NCBI GenBank assembly: GCA_002869685.1
Contig: PKUE01000044.1
Span: 1 to 33,653 of the forward strand
DNA: 33,653 nt
From: Desulfuromonas sp.
GTDB lineage: Bacteria; Desulfobacterota; Desulfuromonadia; Desulfuromonadales; Desulfuromonadaceae
Direction of reading: 5' to 3'
In this document: piece after piece, positions 1 through 8,693 of the stretch
Layout: each line of letters begins with the position of its first letter
Position numbering within the stretch: the first letter of the stretch is position 1
Made by a program: the position numbers and the translations under genes
Notes under the pieces: model-generated
What the model saw: only the letters and a program-made list of their open reading frames with translations
Database searches by the model: none
Told to the model about the DNA's origin: nothing

Positions 1-30
1 ACCACTGCCGATAAATCCGTACTTTGCCAT
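1..30 (-). CDS. Start of a Rossmann-fold protein, probably pyrroline-5-carboxylate reductase (partial)
   Basis: Only the first ten codons are inside the window, reading MAKYGFIGSG on the minus strand. An ATG preceded by AAGGGG at a suitable distance supports a real start. The strand-turn-glycine pattern GFIGSG at the extreme N-terminus is the beginning of a dinucleotide-binding Rossmann fold, and this exact style of start is typical of ProC, the last enzyme of proline synthesis. Other NAD(P)-dependent reductases start similarly, so the name is a guess. It begins 22 bases after the uvrB stop on the same strand, so the two are probably cotranscribed. Confidence 0.5.
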   Translation of the reverse strand, partial: MAKYGFIGSG

Positions 31-52
31 TTTTTCCCCTTAGTCAAAAAAG

Positions 53-2047
53 TTAAGACGACAGTCCCAGTTCCTGTTTTTCCAGTTTCAATAATTGGTA
101 GCGTAACTCAGCTGCCCGTTCGAACTTGAGTTCGGCAGCTTCGGCCAGCATCTCTTCACGCACTTTTTTGATCTCCTTGCGCAATTGAGTCGGAGACTTC
201 CAGTCGGCCAACTCTTCGGCAACCTGAAGAACTTCAGCACTCGCTCCCTTGAGATCTTCGAGAATAGTTCGCATCGATTTTGACACCGACTTGGGGACAA
301 TCCCATGCTCGGCATTGAAGGCCAGCTGCTGCTCCCGCCGTCGCGCTGTTTCGTCCAGACACGCTTGCATCGAACGGGTCACCCGATCCGCATACATGAT
401 CACCCGGCCATCCACATTGCGTGCAGCACGACCACAGGTCTGAATCAGTGAGCGTTCGCTGCGCAAAAAGCCTTCTTTGTCGGCATCGAGGATCGTGACC
501 AATCCGACCTCGGGGATGTCCAGTCCTTCGCGCAGCAGATTGATCCCGATCAACACATCAAAATCACCCTGCCGCAGCCCGCGGATGATTTCCATCCGTT
601 CAACGGTATCGATATCTGAATGCAGGTAGCGCACGCGAATGCCGATCTCTTCCAGGTAACTGGTTAAATCCTCAGCCATCCGTTTGGTCAAGGTCGTCAC
701 CAGAATTCGTGCCTGGCTGTCCAAAGTCACTCGGATCTGTTCCACCAGGTCATCGACCTGGCGCTCTGCCGGCCGAATTTCAATGGGAGGATCGACCAGG
801 CCGGTTGGCCGGACGATCTGTTCCACCACGACCCCTTGCGCCTTCTCTAATTCATAATCCGCCGGTGTCGCCGAGACATATACCGTCTGCAGATGCTTGC
901 CTTCGAACTCCTCAAATTTCAAGGGTCGATTATCGAGAGCGGAGGGCAGACGGAAGCCATAGGCCACCAGGTTTTCCTTGCGCGAGCGGTCACCACGATA
1001 CATGGCCCCGACCTGCGACACACTGACATGGCTCTCATCAATAAACAGCAACGCATCATCAGGGAAATAATCGAACAACGTCGCTGGCGGTTCCCCTGAG
1101 CCGCGCCCATCCATGTAGCGCGAATAGTTCTCGATCCCCTGGCAATAGCCCATCTCTTCCATCACCTCAATATCGAACAGGGTGCGCTGCTCAATGCGCT
1201 GCGCCTCGATCAATTGGTTACGATCACGGAAATAGCTGATCCGTTGCTGCAGCTCATCCTGAATCTGTTTGATCGCCCGTTCGAGAGTCGGGCGGGTGGC
1301 CACGTAGTGACTGGCCGGGAAAATACTGGTTTTGGTCAGCTTATCAATCACCGTGCCGCGCAGCGGATCGATCTCACTGATGGCATCGATCTCATCACCG
1401 AAAAATTCAATGCGCAGAGCCAGGTCTTCCTCGTAGGCAGGAAAGATTTCGACACTGTCGCCACGCACCCGAAAGGTGCCACGGTGAAAGTCGGCATCGT
1501 TGCGCTGATACTGGATCTCGACCAATTTTTTCAGCAGGGCATTGCGCTCCAGTTCCATTCCCACTTCGAGGCCTACCAGCATGCCGAAATAGGCTTCCGG
1601 CGATCCCAGGCCGTAGATGCACGACACCGAGGCGACAATCAGCACATCCCGCCGGGTCAGCAGACTGCGTGTGGCACTGTGGCGTAACTTATCGATCTCC
1701 TCGTTAATGGAGGAATCTTTTTCGATAAAGGTATCGGTACTGGCGACGTAGGCTTCGGGTTGGTAATAATCGTAATAAGAAACAAAATATTCGACCGCGT
1801 TGTTGGGAAACAGTTCGCGAAACTCGCCGTAAAGCTGGGCTGCCAGCGTTTTGTTGTGCGCCAGCACCAGGGTCGGTCGCTGCACCCGCTCGATGACATT
1901 GGCCATGGTAAAGGTCTTGCCACTGCCGGTAACGCCGAGCAGAACCTGATGTTGCGCACCATCTTCCAGCCCCTCCACCAGCTCATCAATCGCTTTGGGC
2001 TGATCTCCGGCGGGCTGATAGGCGGACTGTAGCGTAAATTTTGCCAT
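53..2047 (-). CDS. uvrB: UvrABC excision nuclease subunit B
   Basis: UvrB is the damage-verifying helicase-like subunit of nucleotide excision repair. It is loaded by UvrA and recruits UvrC for dual incision. The 664-residue product shows the Walker A motif GVTGSGKT (residues 38-45), the beta-hairpin that clamps DNA ([20 protein letters not shown], about residue 95), a DESH Walker B box near residue 337, helicase motifs V/VI ([21 protein letters not shown]) and a C-terminal UVR helical hairpin for UvrC binding. The ATG giving [16 protein letters not shown] is chosen because it aligns with the conserved UvrB N-terminus; an in-frame TTG five codons upstream is less likely. Length is normal for the family. 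No LexA-type operator was recognised upstream, so SOS control is not shown. Confidence 0.98.
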   Translation of the reverse strand: MAKFTLQSAYQPAGDQPKAIDELVEGLEDGAQHQVLLGVTGSGKTFTMANVIERVQRPTLVLAHNKTLAAQLYGEFRELFPNNAVEYFVSYYDYYQPEAYVASTDTFIEKDSSINEEIDKLRHSATRSLLTRRDVLIVASVSCIYGLGSPEAYFGMLVGLEVGMELERNALLKKLVEIQYQRNDADFHRGTFRVRGDSVEIFPAYEEDLALRIEFFGDEIDAISEIDPLRGTVIDKLTKTSIFPASHYVATRPTLERAIKQIQDELQQRISYFRDRNQLIEAQRIEQRTLFDIEVMEEMGYCQGIENYSRYMDGRGSGEPPATLFDYFPDDALLFIDESHVSVSQVGAMYRGDRSRKENLVAYGFRLPSALDNRPLKFEEFEGKHLQTVYVSATPADYELEKAQGVVVEQIVRPTGLVDPPIEIRPAERQVDDLVEQIRVTLDSQARILVTTLTKRMAEDLTSYLEEIGIRVRYLHSDIDTVERMEIIRGLRQGDFDVLIGINLLREGLDIPEVGLVTILDADKEGFLRSERSLIQTCGRAARNVDGRVIMYADRVTRSMQACLDETARRREQQLAFNAEHGIVPKSVSKSMRTILEDLKGASAEVLQVAEELADWKSPTQLRKEIKKVREEMLAEAAELKFERAAELRYQLLKLEKQELGLSS

Positions 2048-2088
2048 GTGTTTCTTTCTCAAGGTAAAAGCTCAAATCGCAAAAGTTA

Positions 2089-2118
2089 ACCATAGCATGA
2101 GTGGAACAGACAGACCAA
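2089..2118 (-). promoter_or_regulatory. Candidate sigma70 promoter of uvrB
   Basis: On the minus strand TTGGTC (2113-2118) and TATGGT (2089-2094) are separated by 18 bases, and the -10 is preceded by TGC, an extended -10 feature. A start about seven bases downstream would give a leader of roughly 35 nt before the uvrB ATG. This is pattern matching only. Confidence 0.45.
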
Positions 2119-2153
2119 GAACAGGACAGCACACGTTGAAATTTGTCTGGCAA

Positions 2154-2189
2154 CAAAAAACGGGATGCTCCCGCAAGGAAACACCCCGT
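2154..2189 (-). terminator. Intrinsic terminator of the SprA-like gene
   Basis: Arms 2160-2167 and 2182-2189 pair over eight positions with one G-T wobble, and an inner alternative hairpin CGGGA-GCA-TCCCG also forms. On the minus strand the stem is followed at once by six T. It lies 28 bases past the stop codon of the upstream minus-strand gene and isolates it from uvrB. Confidence 0.8.
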
Positions 2190-2216
2190 CAACGATCTTT
2201 TTTTCACCGAACCGGA

Positions 2217-3062
2217 TCAGGCCACAGCACCACCGAACTGACTCGAGAGAGTCTGGCCTTCATCGTTACTATCCATGGAAGAACTCGCTGAAATGGTGGA
2301 AACGGTTGCTGCCCGTTCAACCATGGCACTGCCCTGCGCTGATTGCTCAGACATCAATTCGGCCTGGGCCTGGGCACGCATGCGGCTGGCTTGGGCGGCA
2401 ACGTTACGATCCTGCGAAGAAGGCTGTGCCGGAGCCAGGGCAGCAGCACGAATCACATCTGCTTTTTCCATCGTCGCCTGGGGATCTCCTGCTACTTCAC
2501 CCATATCGACATTAACTTCGCCGGACACGGCATAACGCTTCCCATCAGGACCGGTTTCGTAAGTCAACGAAGGGGAGCCGGTATACGTTCCACCGACTGC
2601 CGCGTGGGCGGCCTCATGGACCTGAACTTCGCGATCACGCTGGGACAGTTCTTGAACCTGTTGCTGTTCTTCTTCGGAAAGTTGTGCTGAAGAAGGGGTT
2701 CCCTCCTCCGCCGCCCCATCGGATTCGGCGGCTTCCTGCCCTTCATCCATCTCTTCGACCGCTTCACCTTGCTCTTCGGCGACGGTTGAGCCATCTTCAT
2801 CACTGGCCTGAGCCGCAGCAGGATCCTCAACAGGGGGTGCCGTGCTGGTTTGTTGCTGGCCGGCGATGGACGCCTGGCGCCCCTCTTCGCTGAGTTGCAC
2901 GCGGTCAACGACATTCAGCGGTGATGTCCCGGTATCAGTCGGCGCAGTCGCACCTCCGGCAGTATCCGCTGCCTGAGGCGACATATTGCCCTGCCGACCA
3001 GAAGTCATGTAGGCGGCAATCTGAAGAGCCTGAGGATCTGTAGTTGCAATGGATGTGGCCAT
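2217..3062 (-). CDS. SprA-family HExxH putative metalloprotease-like protein
   Basis: The 281-residue product has a long low-complexity N-terminal half rich in Ala, Glu, Gln and Asp, expected to be disordered. A compact conserved block follows: SQRDREVQVHEAAHAAVGG, with HEAAH matching the HExxH zinc-protease signature, then GPDGKRYAVSGEVNVDMG and an Ala-rich helical tail. This is the layout of the SprA-related family, annotated elsewhere as CJM1_0395-type putative metalloprotease. The biochemical role of that family is not settled and activity is not proven by the motif. No signal peptide is seen. The ATG follows GGGGAGGG at seven bases. The gene is monocistronic, with its own promoter region and terminator. 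Confidence 0.85.
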   Translation of the reverse strand: MATSIATTDPQALQIAAYMTSGRQGNMSPQAADTAGGATAPTDTGTSPLNVVDRVQLSEEGRQASIAGQQQTSTAPPVEDPAAAQASDEDGSTVAEEQGEAVEEMDEGQEAAESDGAAEEGTPSSAQLSEEEQQQVQELSQRDREVQVHEAAHAAVGGTYTGSPSLTYETGPDGKRYAVSGEVNVDMGEVAGDPQATMEKADVIRAAALAPAQPSSQDRNVAAQASRMRAQAQAELMSEQSAQGSAMVERAATVSTISASSSMDSNDEGQTLSSQFGGAVA

Positions 3063-3111
3063 GATTGTCCCTCCCCGAAATTCTGTCGAGGAATACCAAG
3101 TAACCTAAAAA

Positions 3112-3146
3112 CGAACGTTCGACTCTCAAACTATAGCATATAGTTT
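3112..3146 (-). promoter_or_regulatory. Promoter with two palindromes upstream of the SprA-like gene
   Basis: On the minus strand an extended -10, TGCTATAGT, ends at 3130. The AT-rich inverted repeat AAACTATA-GCA-TATAGTTT (3128-3146) spans it exactly. Just downstream, near the expected transcription start, lies the perfect 10-bp palindrome CGAACGTTCG (3112-3121). The -35 is poor (CTGGAA at 17 bases), so an activator, or a repressor occupying these sites, would be plausible. The regulator is unknown. Confidence 0.5.
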
Positions 3147-3223
3147 TGCGATTTCCAGCAAAAAGCACGATAAAAAAAGGACTTAGCTTGCATCATTCGG
3201 GGATCACAGACAAAAACTGATGC

Positions 3224-3244
3224 AAAAAAAACGGATGGGATCCG
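3224..3244 (-). terminator. Intrinsic terminator downstream of cysS or of a small RNA
   Basis: Arms 3232-3236 and 3240-3244 form CGGAT-CCC-ATCCG, followed on the minus strand by eight consecutive T. A second hairpin, ACGGC/GCCGT (3254-3267), sits just before it. The stem is short but the U8 run is strong. It lies about 300 bases past the cysS stop and about 75 bases before the promoter of the next gene. Confidence 0.65.
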
Positions 3245-3542
3245 CGGCAGCGAACGGCAGGAGCCGTGCGCAACACAACAGACCTCGTCGGGATGAACGC
3301 TCCCCATTCATTACCGAGGCACCGCGGAAGAAAGTGAGCAACGTACACGATGGTTATCGATGCTTTACGCCAAAATTGCCGCTGTGGATAATCGTCGTCC
3401 GAAAGGATGTCAGCGCCGGGTCAAGACCCGGCGCCCTTGAACTTGAAGTGGTTAAAAGACGGGACACATTACGGTGGTAAACCCCATCTGTCCGCGTGGG
3501 TCGCCAACCACATGACGTCGGCTTGGCGGCCTCGTAACAGGC
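3245..3542 (-). ncRNA. Structured non-coding stretch after cysS; candidate small RNA or long 3' UTR
   Basis: No convincing gene is present in this stretch. Read on the minus strand it is rich in potential helices. CCGCGG (3322-3327) can pair with CCGCGG (3242-3247), closing a junction that contains CCTCG/CGAGG (3315-3319 with 3283-3287) and ACGGC/GCCGT (3254-3267). The closing helix overlaps the terminator stem, so the two cannot form together. A perfect GC-rich hairpin lies further upstream at 3413-3434. I compared it by eye with 6S RNA, RNase P RNA, SRP RNA and tmRNA landmarks and found no convincing match. It may simply be a long cysS 3' UTR. Confidence 0.35.
3413..3434. repeat. Perfect 22-bp palindrome (GC-rich hairpin)
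   Basis: GCGCCGGGTC at 3413-3422 is followed after two bases by its exact complement at 3425-3434. No T-run follows on either strand, so it is not a canonical intrinsic terminator. It could be an RNA-stabilising 3' hairpin, part of a larger RNA fold, or a protein site. Confidence 0.85.
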
Positions 3543-4988
3543 TTATTTAATTTTCCAGTCGGTGCCGCCAGCGCCATCCAGCAGCAGAATTCCCTTTTCG
3601 GCCAACTCATCACGAATCGCGTCAGAACGGGCAAAATCCTTGTCCTGGCGCGCCTGAAGGCGATCGGCGATCAACGCTTCAATCTGCTCGGCGGTAATAT
3701 CCAGGTCGGCCAAAGCGGCCATACGTTGCTGATCGAGCCACGCTTTCGGCTCAGAGCCGAACATGCCCAGCACCTTGCCCAGATCGAGGAAGGTCTCGTA
3801 GAGTGCACGTACCGACGCCACCAGATCCGCTTTTTTACGGAACTTCTTGGTGGCCATCAGGCGGTTCATAGTGCGAATGCCCTCAAACAGATAACCAATG
3901 GCCTGCGCGGTGTTGAAGTCATCATCCATGGCTTCACGAAACTTGGCAGCCAGTTCGGTGCCATCTGTCGCTTCAACGTCACTCGGCGGGCATTCGGCCA
4001 GCACTTCGGCTGCCGCCTGCAGCCCCTCGTAAAACCGGGACAGACCGAGGCGCGCCTCTTTAAGGTTCTGGTCGGAAAAATCGATTGGTGAACGGTAATG
4101 AGCCGACAGGATGAAGAAGCGCACTACTTCCGGATCGTAGGTTTTGAGAATATCGCGAATAGTGAAGAAATTACCCAGCGACTTGCTCATCTTCTCCTGA
4201 TTGACATTGACGAAGCCGTTGTGCAGCCAGTATTTGACAAACGGCTGGCCGGTGGCCGCCTCACTCTGAGCGATCTCGTTCTCATGGTGGGGAAAAACCA
4301 AGTCCTTACCGCCACCGTGAATATCAAACGATTCGCCGAGGTATTCCATGCCCATGGCCGAACACTCAATGTGCCAGCCGGGCCGCCCTTTACCCCATGG
4401 CGATTCCCAGAACGGCTCGCCGGGCTTAGCGGCTTTCCACAGGGCAAAATCCATGGGATTACGTTTTTTCTCACCGGGCGCGATACGCGCACCGGCCTGC
4501 ATCTCATCAAGATTACGCTTGCTCAGCTTGAGGTAGTCGTCAAAGCTTTCTACAGCAAAATAGACGTCACCTTCGCTGGCATAAGCTTTGCCGTTGGCAA
4601 TCAGCCGCTCAACCAGGGCAATGATATGATCGATGTGCTCGGTGGCCTTGGGTTGTACCGTCGGCAGGTCCAGTCCCAGACGCCCCATATCCTCATCAAA
4701 GGCCTGAATGAACTCCTCGGACAATTGCTGGCTGGTGATCCCCCGTTCGTTGGCGCGATTGATGATCTTGTCATCGACATCGGTGTAATTGCGCACATAG
4801 GTGACATCGTAGTTGCTGTACTTCAGGTAGCGGTAGACGATGTCAAAGACAATGTTGGCACGGGCGTGGCCGATGTGGCAGTAATCATAGACGGTGACGC
4901 CGCAGACATACATGCCGACTTTACCGGGCACACGGGGTTCAAACAGTTCTTTCTGGCCACTGAGGGTATTGTAAACGCGTAAACTCAT
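3543..4988 (-). CDS. cysS: Cysteinyl-tRNA synthetase
   Basis: Class I aminoacyl-tRNA synthetase that charges tRNA-Cys in the cytoplasm. The 481-residue product has the family's zinc ligands and signatures: [18 protein letters not shown] at about residue 29 (the HIGH motif directly after the first zinc cysteine), WHIECSAM and [17 protein letters not shown] for the remaining zinc site and cysteine discrimination, and KMSKSLGNF as the KMSKS loop. The DALR anticodon-binding region follows, and the end is typical. Length is normal. The ATG has GAGG four bases upstream. It is the last gene of ispD-ispF-glnS-cysS, 23 bases after glnS. The downstream 320 bases are non-coding and end at a terminator. 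Confidence 0.98.
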   Translation of the reverse strand: MSLRVYNTLSGQKELFEPRVPGKVGMYVCGVTVYDYCHIGHARANIVFDIVYRYLKYSNYDVTYVRNYTDVDDKIINRANERGITSQQLSEEFIQAFDEDMGRLGLDLPTVQPKATEHIDHIIALVERLIANGKAYASEGDVYFAVESFDDYLKLSKRNLDEMQAGARIAPGEKKRNPMDFALWKAAKPGEPFWESPWGKGRPGWHIECSAMGMEYLGESFDIHGGGKDLVFPHHENEIAQSEAATGQPFVKYWLHNGFVNVNQEKMSKSLGNFFTIRDILKTYDPEVVRFFILSAHYRSPIDFSDQNLKEARLGLSRFYEGLQAAAEVLAECPPSDVEATDGTELAAKFREAMDDDFNTAQAIGYLFEGIRTMNRLMATKKFRKKADLVASVRALYETFLDLGKVLGMFGSEPKAWLDQQRMAALADLDITAEQIEALIADRLQARQDKDFARSDAIRDELAEKGILLLDGAGGTDWKIK

Positions 4989-5011
4989 CGTTCCTCTCTT
5001 GGAGTACAGTA

Positions 5012-6679
5012 CTACTTTGCTTTGGCCCAGGAATCACGCAGGGTGACGGTGCGATTGAACACCAGGGCATCGGGGCGTGAATCACGGCTGTCGGTGCAAA
5101 AATAACCCAACCGCTCAAACTGATAAGCTTCTCCGGCACTTGCCAGCGCCAGACCCGGTTCGCCAAAGCAGCGGGTCACCACTTTCATCGACTCGGGATT
5201 GATCTCTTCGCGGAAATCTACATCCTTATTCGCGCCCGGACTTTCGACATTAAACAGCCGGTCATACTGACGCACTTCAACCGGCAGAGCACGGTCTGCG
5301 GACACCCAGTGGATAATCCCTTTAACCTTACGCCCTTCGGGTGCGGCACCCAGCGTGGCAGGATCGTGACTGCACCGCAGCTCTACAACTTCACCCGCGT
5401 CGTTGTAAATCACTTCTTCACACTTGATCACGTAGCCATAGCGCAGGCGCACTTCGCGACCGGGGCCAAGACGGAAAAATTTCTTCGGCGGCTCTTCCAT
5501 AAAGTCATCGCGCTCAATATAGACTTCGCGGCTGAACGGAATCTGCCGTTGACCCATTTCCGGTTTCTGGGGATGGATCGGTGCACTGAAAATCTCCTCC
5601 TGCCCCTCGGGATAGTCGGTGATCACCACTTTGAGGGGATCAAGCACACACATGGCGCGTGGCGCTTCTTCGTTCAGCTCCTCACGTACGCAATCTTCCA
5701 GTACGCTCATGTCGATCCAGCTGTCGCTCTTGCCGACACCGATCCGCTCACAGAAGGTGCGAATCGCTTTGGCCGGGAAGCCACGACGGCGCATACCGAC
5801 CAGAGTGGGCATGCGTGGATCATCCCAACCGGACACATGCTTTTCCGCCACCAGTTGCTGCAGCTTGCGCTTGCTCATCACGGTATAGCCGAGATTGAGA
5901 CGGGCAAACTCATATTGACGCGGAGCAAAGATGCCCAACTGCTCGATAAACCAGTCGTAGAGCGGCCGATGATCGGCAAACTCCAGGGTACAGATCGAGT
6001 GGGTGATCTGTTCAATGGAGTCAGACTGGCCATGGGCAAAATCGTACATGGGATAGATGCACCAGGCATCGCCGGTACGGTGGTGATGCGCTTTGAGAAT
6101 GCGGTACATAGCCGGATCGCGCAGGTTCATATTAGGTGCGGCCATATCAATTTTAGCGCGCAACACCTTTTCGCCATCCTTGAACTCACCATTGCGCATG
6201 CGCTCAAACAGGTCGAGATTTTCTTCGACACTGCGATCACGATGTGGGCTGTTCTGGCCCGGCTCGGTCAGGGTGCCGCGCAGTTCGCGCATCTGTTCGC
6301 CGCTCAAATCATCAACATAGGCCTTGCCAGCTTTAATCAGCTGCACGGCCCAGGCATAGAGTTGCTCAAAATAATTGGAGGCGTAGTATTCGTGCTCACC
6401 CCAGTCAAAACCGAGCCATTTGACATCCTCTTTAATGGCGTCGATAAACTCGGTTTCCTCTTTGATCGGATTGGTGTCATCAAAACGCAGATGGCACTGT
6501 CCGCCCATCTCCTCTGCCACACCAAAGTTGAGACAGATCGATTTGGCATGACCGATGTGCAGGTAGCCGTTTGGCTCCGGCGGAAAACGGGTGGCCAGAC
6601 GGCCGTCATGTTTATTAGTGGCCAGATCTTCGGCAATAATATTGCGAATAAAATCTCTCGGCTGTGCCTCAGTACTCAT
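5012..6679 (-). CDS. glnS: Glutaminyl-tRNA synthetase
   Basis: Class I synthetase that charges tRNA-Gln directly. The 555-residue product begins with [23 protein letters not shown], containing the HIGH signature at about residue 40, then LRFDDTNP typical of the GlnS/GltX group. VMSKRKL near residue 268 is the KMSKS-equivalent loop. The beta-barrel anticodon-binding C-terminal half is complete ([36 protein letters not shown]). These GlnS-specific features separate it from glutamyl-tRNA synthetase. Its ATG overlaps the ispF stop as ATGA, so translation is probably coupled. A direct GlnS in this lineage is often viewed as acquired from gamma-proteobacteria, but nothing in this sequence alone proves transfer. 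Confidence 0.98.
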   Translation of the reverse strand: MSTEAQPRDFIRNIIAEDLATNKHDGRLATRFPPEPNGYLHIGHAKSICLNFGVAEEMGGQCHLRFDDTNPIKEETEFIDAIKEDVKWLGFDWGEHEYYASNYFEQLYAWAVQLIKAGKAYVDDLSGEQMRELRGTLTEPGQNSPHRDRSVEENLDLFERMRNGEFKDGEKVLRAKIDMAAPNMNLRDPAMYRILKAHHHRTGDAWCIYPMYDFAHGQSDSIEQITHSICTLEFADHRPLYDWFIEQLGIFAPRQYEFARLNLGYTVMSKRKLQQLVAEKHVSGWDDPRMPTLVGMRRRGFPAKAIRTFCERIGVGKSDSWIDMSVLEDCVREELNEEAPRAMCVLDPLKVVITDYPEGQEEIFSAPIHPQKPEMGQRQIPFSREVYIERDDFMEEPPKKFFRLGPGREVRLRYGYVIKCEEVIYNDAGEVVELRCSHDPATLGAAPEGRKVKGIIHWVSADRALPVEVRQYDRLFNVESPGANKDVDFREEINPESMKVVTRCFGEPGLALASAGEAYQFERLGYFCTDSRDSRPDALVFNRTVTLRDSWAKAK

Positions 6680-7185
6680 AACTGCGCGATCACCTTTCCT
6701 TCGTCTCGATGTATCCGTGTTGTCAGGAGGACAACGGCATGAGCCGAAATCCCCTCTTGCTGTCCTTCAAAACCTAACTTCTCCGTGGTCGTCGCCTTGA
6801 CATTCACCTGCGACGGACTGACACCGCAGCAGCGGGCGATACGGTCAACCATTTGTGGAAGATAGCCTGCCAGTTTTGGCTGCTGGGCAATAATTGTCGT
6901 ATCCAGGTTGCCAACCACCCAACCGCGACTGTGCGCCAATTCAACGACCCTTTGTAGCAGAGTCAGACTGGAAATGCCCTTAAATTGTGGATCCGAATCG
7001 GGAAAATGTTGGCCGATGTCTCCGGCGGCAATAGCACCAAGAATGGCGTCGCAGATGGCATGCAGCAAGACATCTGCGTCGGAGTGACCGAGCAACCCCA
7101 TGGTGTGGGGAATTTCTACCCCACCAAGGATCAGCTTTCTGCCTTCGACGAGGCGGTGCACATCATAACCGTGTCCAATACGCAT
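6676..7185 (-). CDS. ispF: 2-C-methyl-D-erythritol 2,4-cyclodiphosphate synthase
   Basis: Fifth enzyme of the MEP isoprenoid pathway, releasing CMP from CDP-methylerythritol 2-phosphate to form the cyclodiphosphate. The 169-residue product begins [12 protein letters not shown], giving the zinc ligands Asp8 and His10, and continues [18 protein letters not shown] with the third zinc ligand His and the signature around it. [15 protein letters not shown] and the C-terminal TTEKLGFEG are also family-typical. The length matches stand-alone IspF trimers. It starts six bases after the ispD stop and overlaps glnS by four bases, so this is an ispDF operon extended by two tRNA synthetases. Confidence 0.98.
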   Translation of the reverse strand: MRIGHGYDVHRLVEGRKLILGGVEIPHTMGLLGHSDADVLLHAICDAILGAIAAGDIGQHFPDSDPQFKGISSLTLLQRVVELAHSRGWVVGNLDTTIIAQQPKLAGYLPQMVDRIARCCGVSPSQVNVKATTTEKLGFEGQQEGISAHAVVLLTTRIHRDEGKVIAQL

Positions 7186-7191
7186 TATCGA

Positions 7192-7893
7192 CTATCCTTC
7201 TTTAGCATTCAAAAAAACTTCGGCAACCAGCAGGTCTTCCGGGGTCGTAATTTTGATATTGCGATAATCGCCCTCAACGACGGGAACAACTTCACCCTGC
7301 CACTCCAGCAGCGACGCATCATCGGTCCCACAATAGCCCTGCCGTTCAGCAGCCAGGTGGGCAGCCAGAATCTTTTGGTACCGAAACCCCTGCGGGGTCT
7401 GCGCCGCCCAAAGCCTGCCGCGCTCCGGTGTCTCCACCGCGCAACCATTCTGGACAACCTTGATGGTGTCTTTAACCGGCACACCCACCACACAACTTCC
7501 CTGGATTTCAACGGCCCTTAGTACACTATCCAGACAGTCGCCGTCAAACAGAGGTCGGACGCCGTCATGAATCAGGACAATATCGTTTTCATCAGCCCCG
7601 CAACCGAGCAGGCCGAGACGCACCGAATCCTGACGCTCAGCACCGCCTGCGAGGATGCCGCAAACTTTGCGGAATCCGCCGGGAATGACAATATCATCAC
7701 GACAATAATCGATCTGATCTGCGGGAGCAATGATGTAAATGCGATCAATACGGGGATGATGCTCAAAGATACTCAGGGTGTGAGCCAACACGGGTCGGCC
7801 CTGAAGGGACAGATATTGTTTATGAACGGAGGCGCCCATGCGTCGGCCAAGGCCCGCAGCCGGGATCAGCACAATAACCTTTGTGGTGCTCAT
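7192..7893 (-). CDS. ispD: 2-C-methyl-D-erythritol 4-phosphate cytidylyltransferase
   Basis: Third enzyme of the MEP pathway; it couples CTP to methylerythritol 4-phosphate. The 233-residue product carries the nucleotide-binding signature LIPAAGLGRRMGASVHKQYL near the N-terminus, GGAERQDSVRLGL, the metal-binding IHDGVRPL, and late TPQGFRY and TDDASLLE motifs. The start chosen is the ATG giving MSTTKVIVLIPAAG, preceded by AGGAAC. A longer reading from 7938 would run into the terminator hairpin of the upstream gene and is rejected. It heads the ispD-ispF-glnS-cysS set. A terminator lies only about 30 bases upstream, so transcription depends on readthrough or on a very close promoter. Confidence 0.97.
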   Translation of the reverse strand: MSTTKVIVLIPAAGLGRRMGASVHKQYLSLQGRPVLAHTLSIFEHHPRIDRIYIIAPADQIDYCRDDIVIPGGFRKVCGILAGGAERQDSVRLGLLGCGADENDIVLIHDGVRPLFDGDCLDSVLRAVEIQGSCVVGVPVKDTIKVVQNGCAVETPERGRLWAAQTPQGFRYQKILAAHLAAERQGYCGTDDASLLEWQGEVVPVVEGDYRNIKITTPEDLLVAEVFLNAKEG

Positions 7894-7921
7894 GATATGT
7901 TCCTGCCGATGGTGCGGCAAA

Positions 7922-7953
7922 AGAAACGACCAGGCCAAAACGGCCTGGTCGTT
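7922..7953 (-). terminator. Intrinsic terminator of carD
   Basis: AACGACCAGGCC (7925-7936) pairs perfectly over 12 bases with 7942-7953 around a five-base loop. On the minus strand it is followed by TTTCTTTT. It lies 24 bases past the carD stop and about 30 bases before the ispD ATG. Confidence 0.85.
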
Positions 7954-7977
7954 AAAATCGTTATAGAACCCAGCGAA

Positions 7978-8466
7978 TCAGTTATGAAATACGCCTTCAA
8001 CCCGACTGCTGATCTGCGCTTCTTCGACACCTTCGGCAAATGCAACTTCCTTGATCACCAGACGGCGCGCCAGTTCGAGAACTTTTTTCTCCCCATAGGA
8101 AAGCTCTTTTCCCGAGCCAATCACATACAGCTCGCGCAAGACTTCAGCGACTTCGAGTAAATCGCCGGATTTAATTTTTTCGGTATATTCACGCTGTCGG
8201 CGGCTCCAGGAGGTAATAGAACCCGCCAGGGCGTCTGTATTCTGCAGAACATCATAGACTTTATACACATTGGCCTTGTCGACCAGTCCACGCATTCCAA
8301 CCTGCTCGGCATTCGCCGTGGGGACCATGATGGTCATGTCGCTATCACAAATGCGCAGAACATAAAAATCATGTTCCTCACCTGAAAACTCTTTGGTTTC
8401 TATCGCTTCAATAATCCCGACACCTTGAGCAGGATAAACCGCCTTATCCCCGACGCTAAACAACAT
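7978..8466 (-). CDS. CarD/CdnL-family RNA polymerase-binding regulator
   Basis: CarD/CdnL proteins bind the RNA polymerase beta subunit and stabilise promoter open complexes, mainly at rRNA and housekeeping promoters. The 162-residue product has the N-terminal Tudor-like RNAP-interaction domain (VGDKAVYPAQGVGIIEAIETKEF through VPTANAEQVGMRGLV, about residues 5-60). A helical DNA-binding C-terminal domain follows (SWSRRQREYTEKIKSGDLLEVAEVLRELY, KELSYGEKKVLELARRLVIKEVAFAEG). Length and layout match stand-alone CdnL rather than the larger myxobacterial CarD. The ATG follows GAGGG. It is probably monocistronic, given the strong terminator behind it. Confidence 0.95.
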   Translation of the reverse strand: MLFSVGDKAVYPAQGVGIIEAIETKEFSGEEHDFYVLRICDSDMTIMVPTANAEQVGMRGLVDKANVYKVYDVLQNTDALAGSITSWSRRQREYTEKIKSGDLLEVAEVLRELYVIGSGKELSYGEKKVLELARRLVIKEVAFAEGVEEAQISSRVEGVFHN

Positions 8467-8631
8467 GATATGCCCTCACTGCTTACTTTCATTTTGCAAT
8501 TCAAGGCTGGCAACAAACCGTTTTAACCGATGGAGAACCACCTCTCCACCCTCCCCTATCTAATTGCAACAGTGTTCCAGAATACACGATCAAGCCAATA
8601 CGGTCAAGGATATGGCGGACATTTTGTACGT

Positions 8632-8661
8632 TTGTGCTGGCATCCACGCAAATGTTATGTT
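8632..8661 (+). promoter_or_regulatory. Candidate sigma70 promoter of the TPR gene
   Basis: TTGTGC (8632-8637) and TATGTT (8656-8661) are 18 bases apart, and the -10 is preceded by TGT as in extended -10 promoters. It lies 32 bases before the ATG, in the divergent gap between carD and this gene. The remaining 8467-8631 shows no other feature I can support. Confidence 0.4.
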
Positions 8662-8693
8662 AGCCTGATCGACTTTTCACCGGAGTTGCTGCC

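Noticed and set aside
3112-3121. CGAACGTTCG as a LexA (SOS) box
   Set aside because: Gram-positive-type LexA boxes need four bases between GAAC and GTTC; here there are none.
3220-3480. Plus-strand open frame of 86 codons in the cysS-downstream gap
   Set aside because: Basic, low-similarity translation with no ribosome binding site, overlapping the terminator and the 22-bp palindrome; the region is better read as non-coding.
3230-3540. 6S, RNase P, SRP or tmRNA gene
   Set aside because: Some words (CCGCGGT, TTCAAG) recall 6S RNA, but the overall closing stem-bubble arrangement and the conserved blocks of the other RNAs were not found.
4098-4982. Plus-strand open frame of 294 codons opposite cysS
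   Set aside because: Shadow of the cysS frame, with no ribosome site or family motif.
5309-6742. Plus-strand open frame of 477 codons opposite glnS
   Set aside because: It lies antisense to a complete, motif-bearing glnS and has no recognisable domain; long antisense frames are common in such codon usage.
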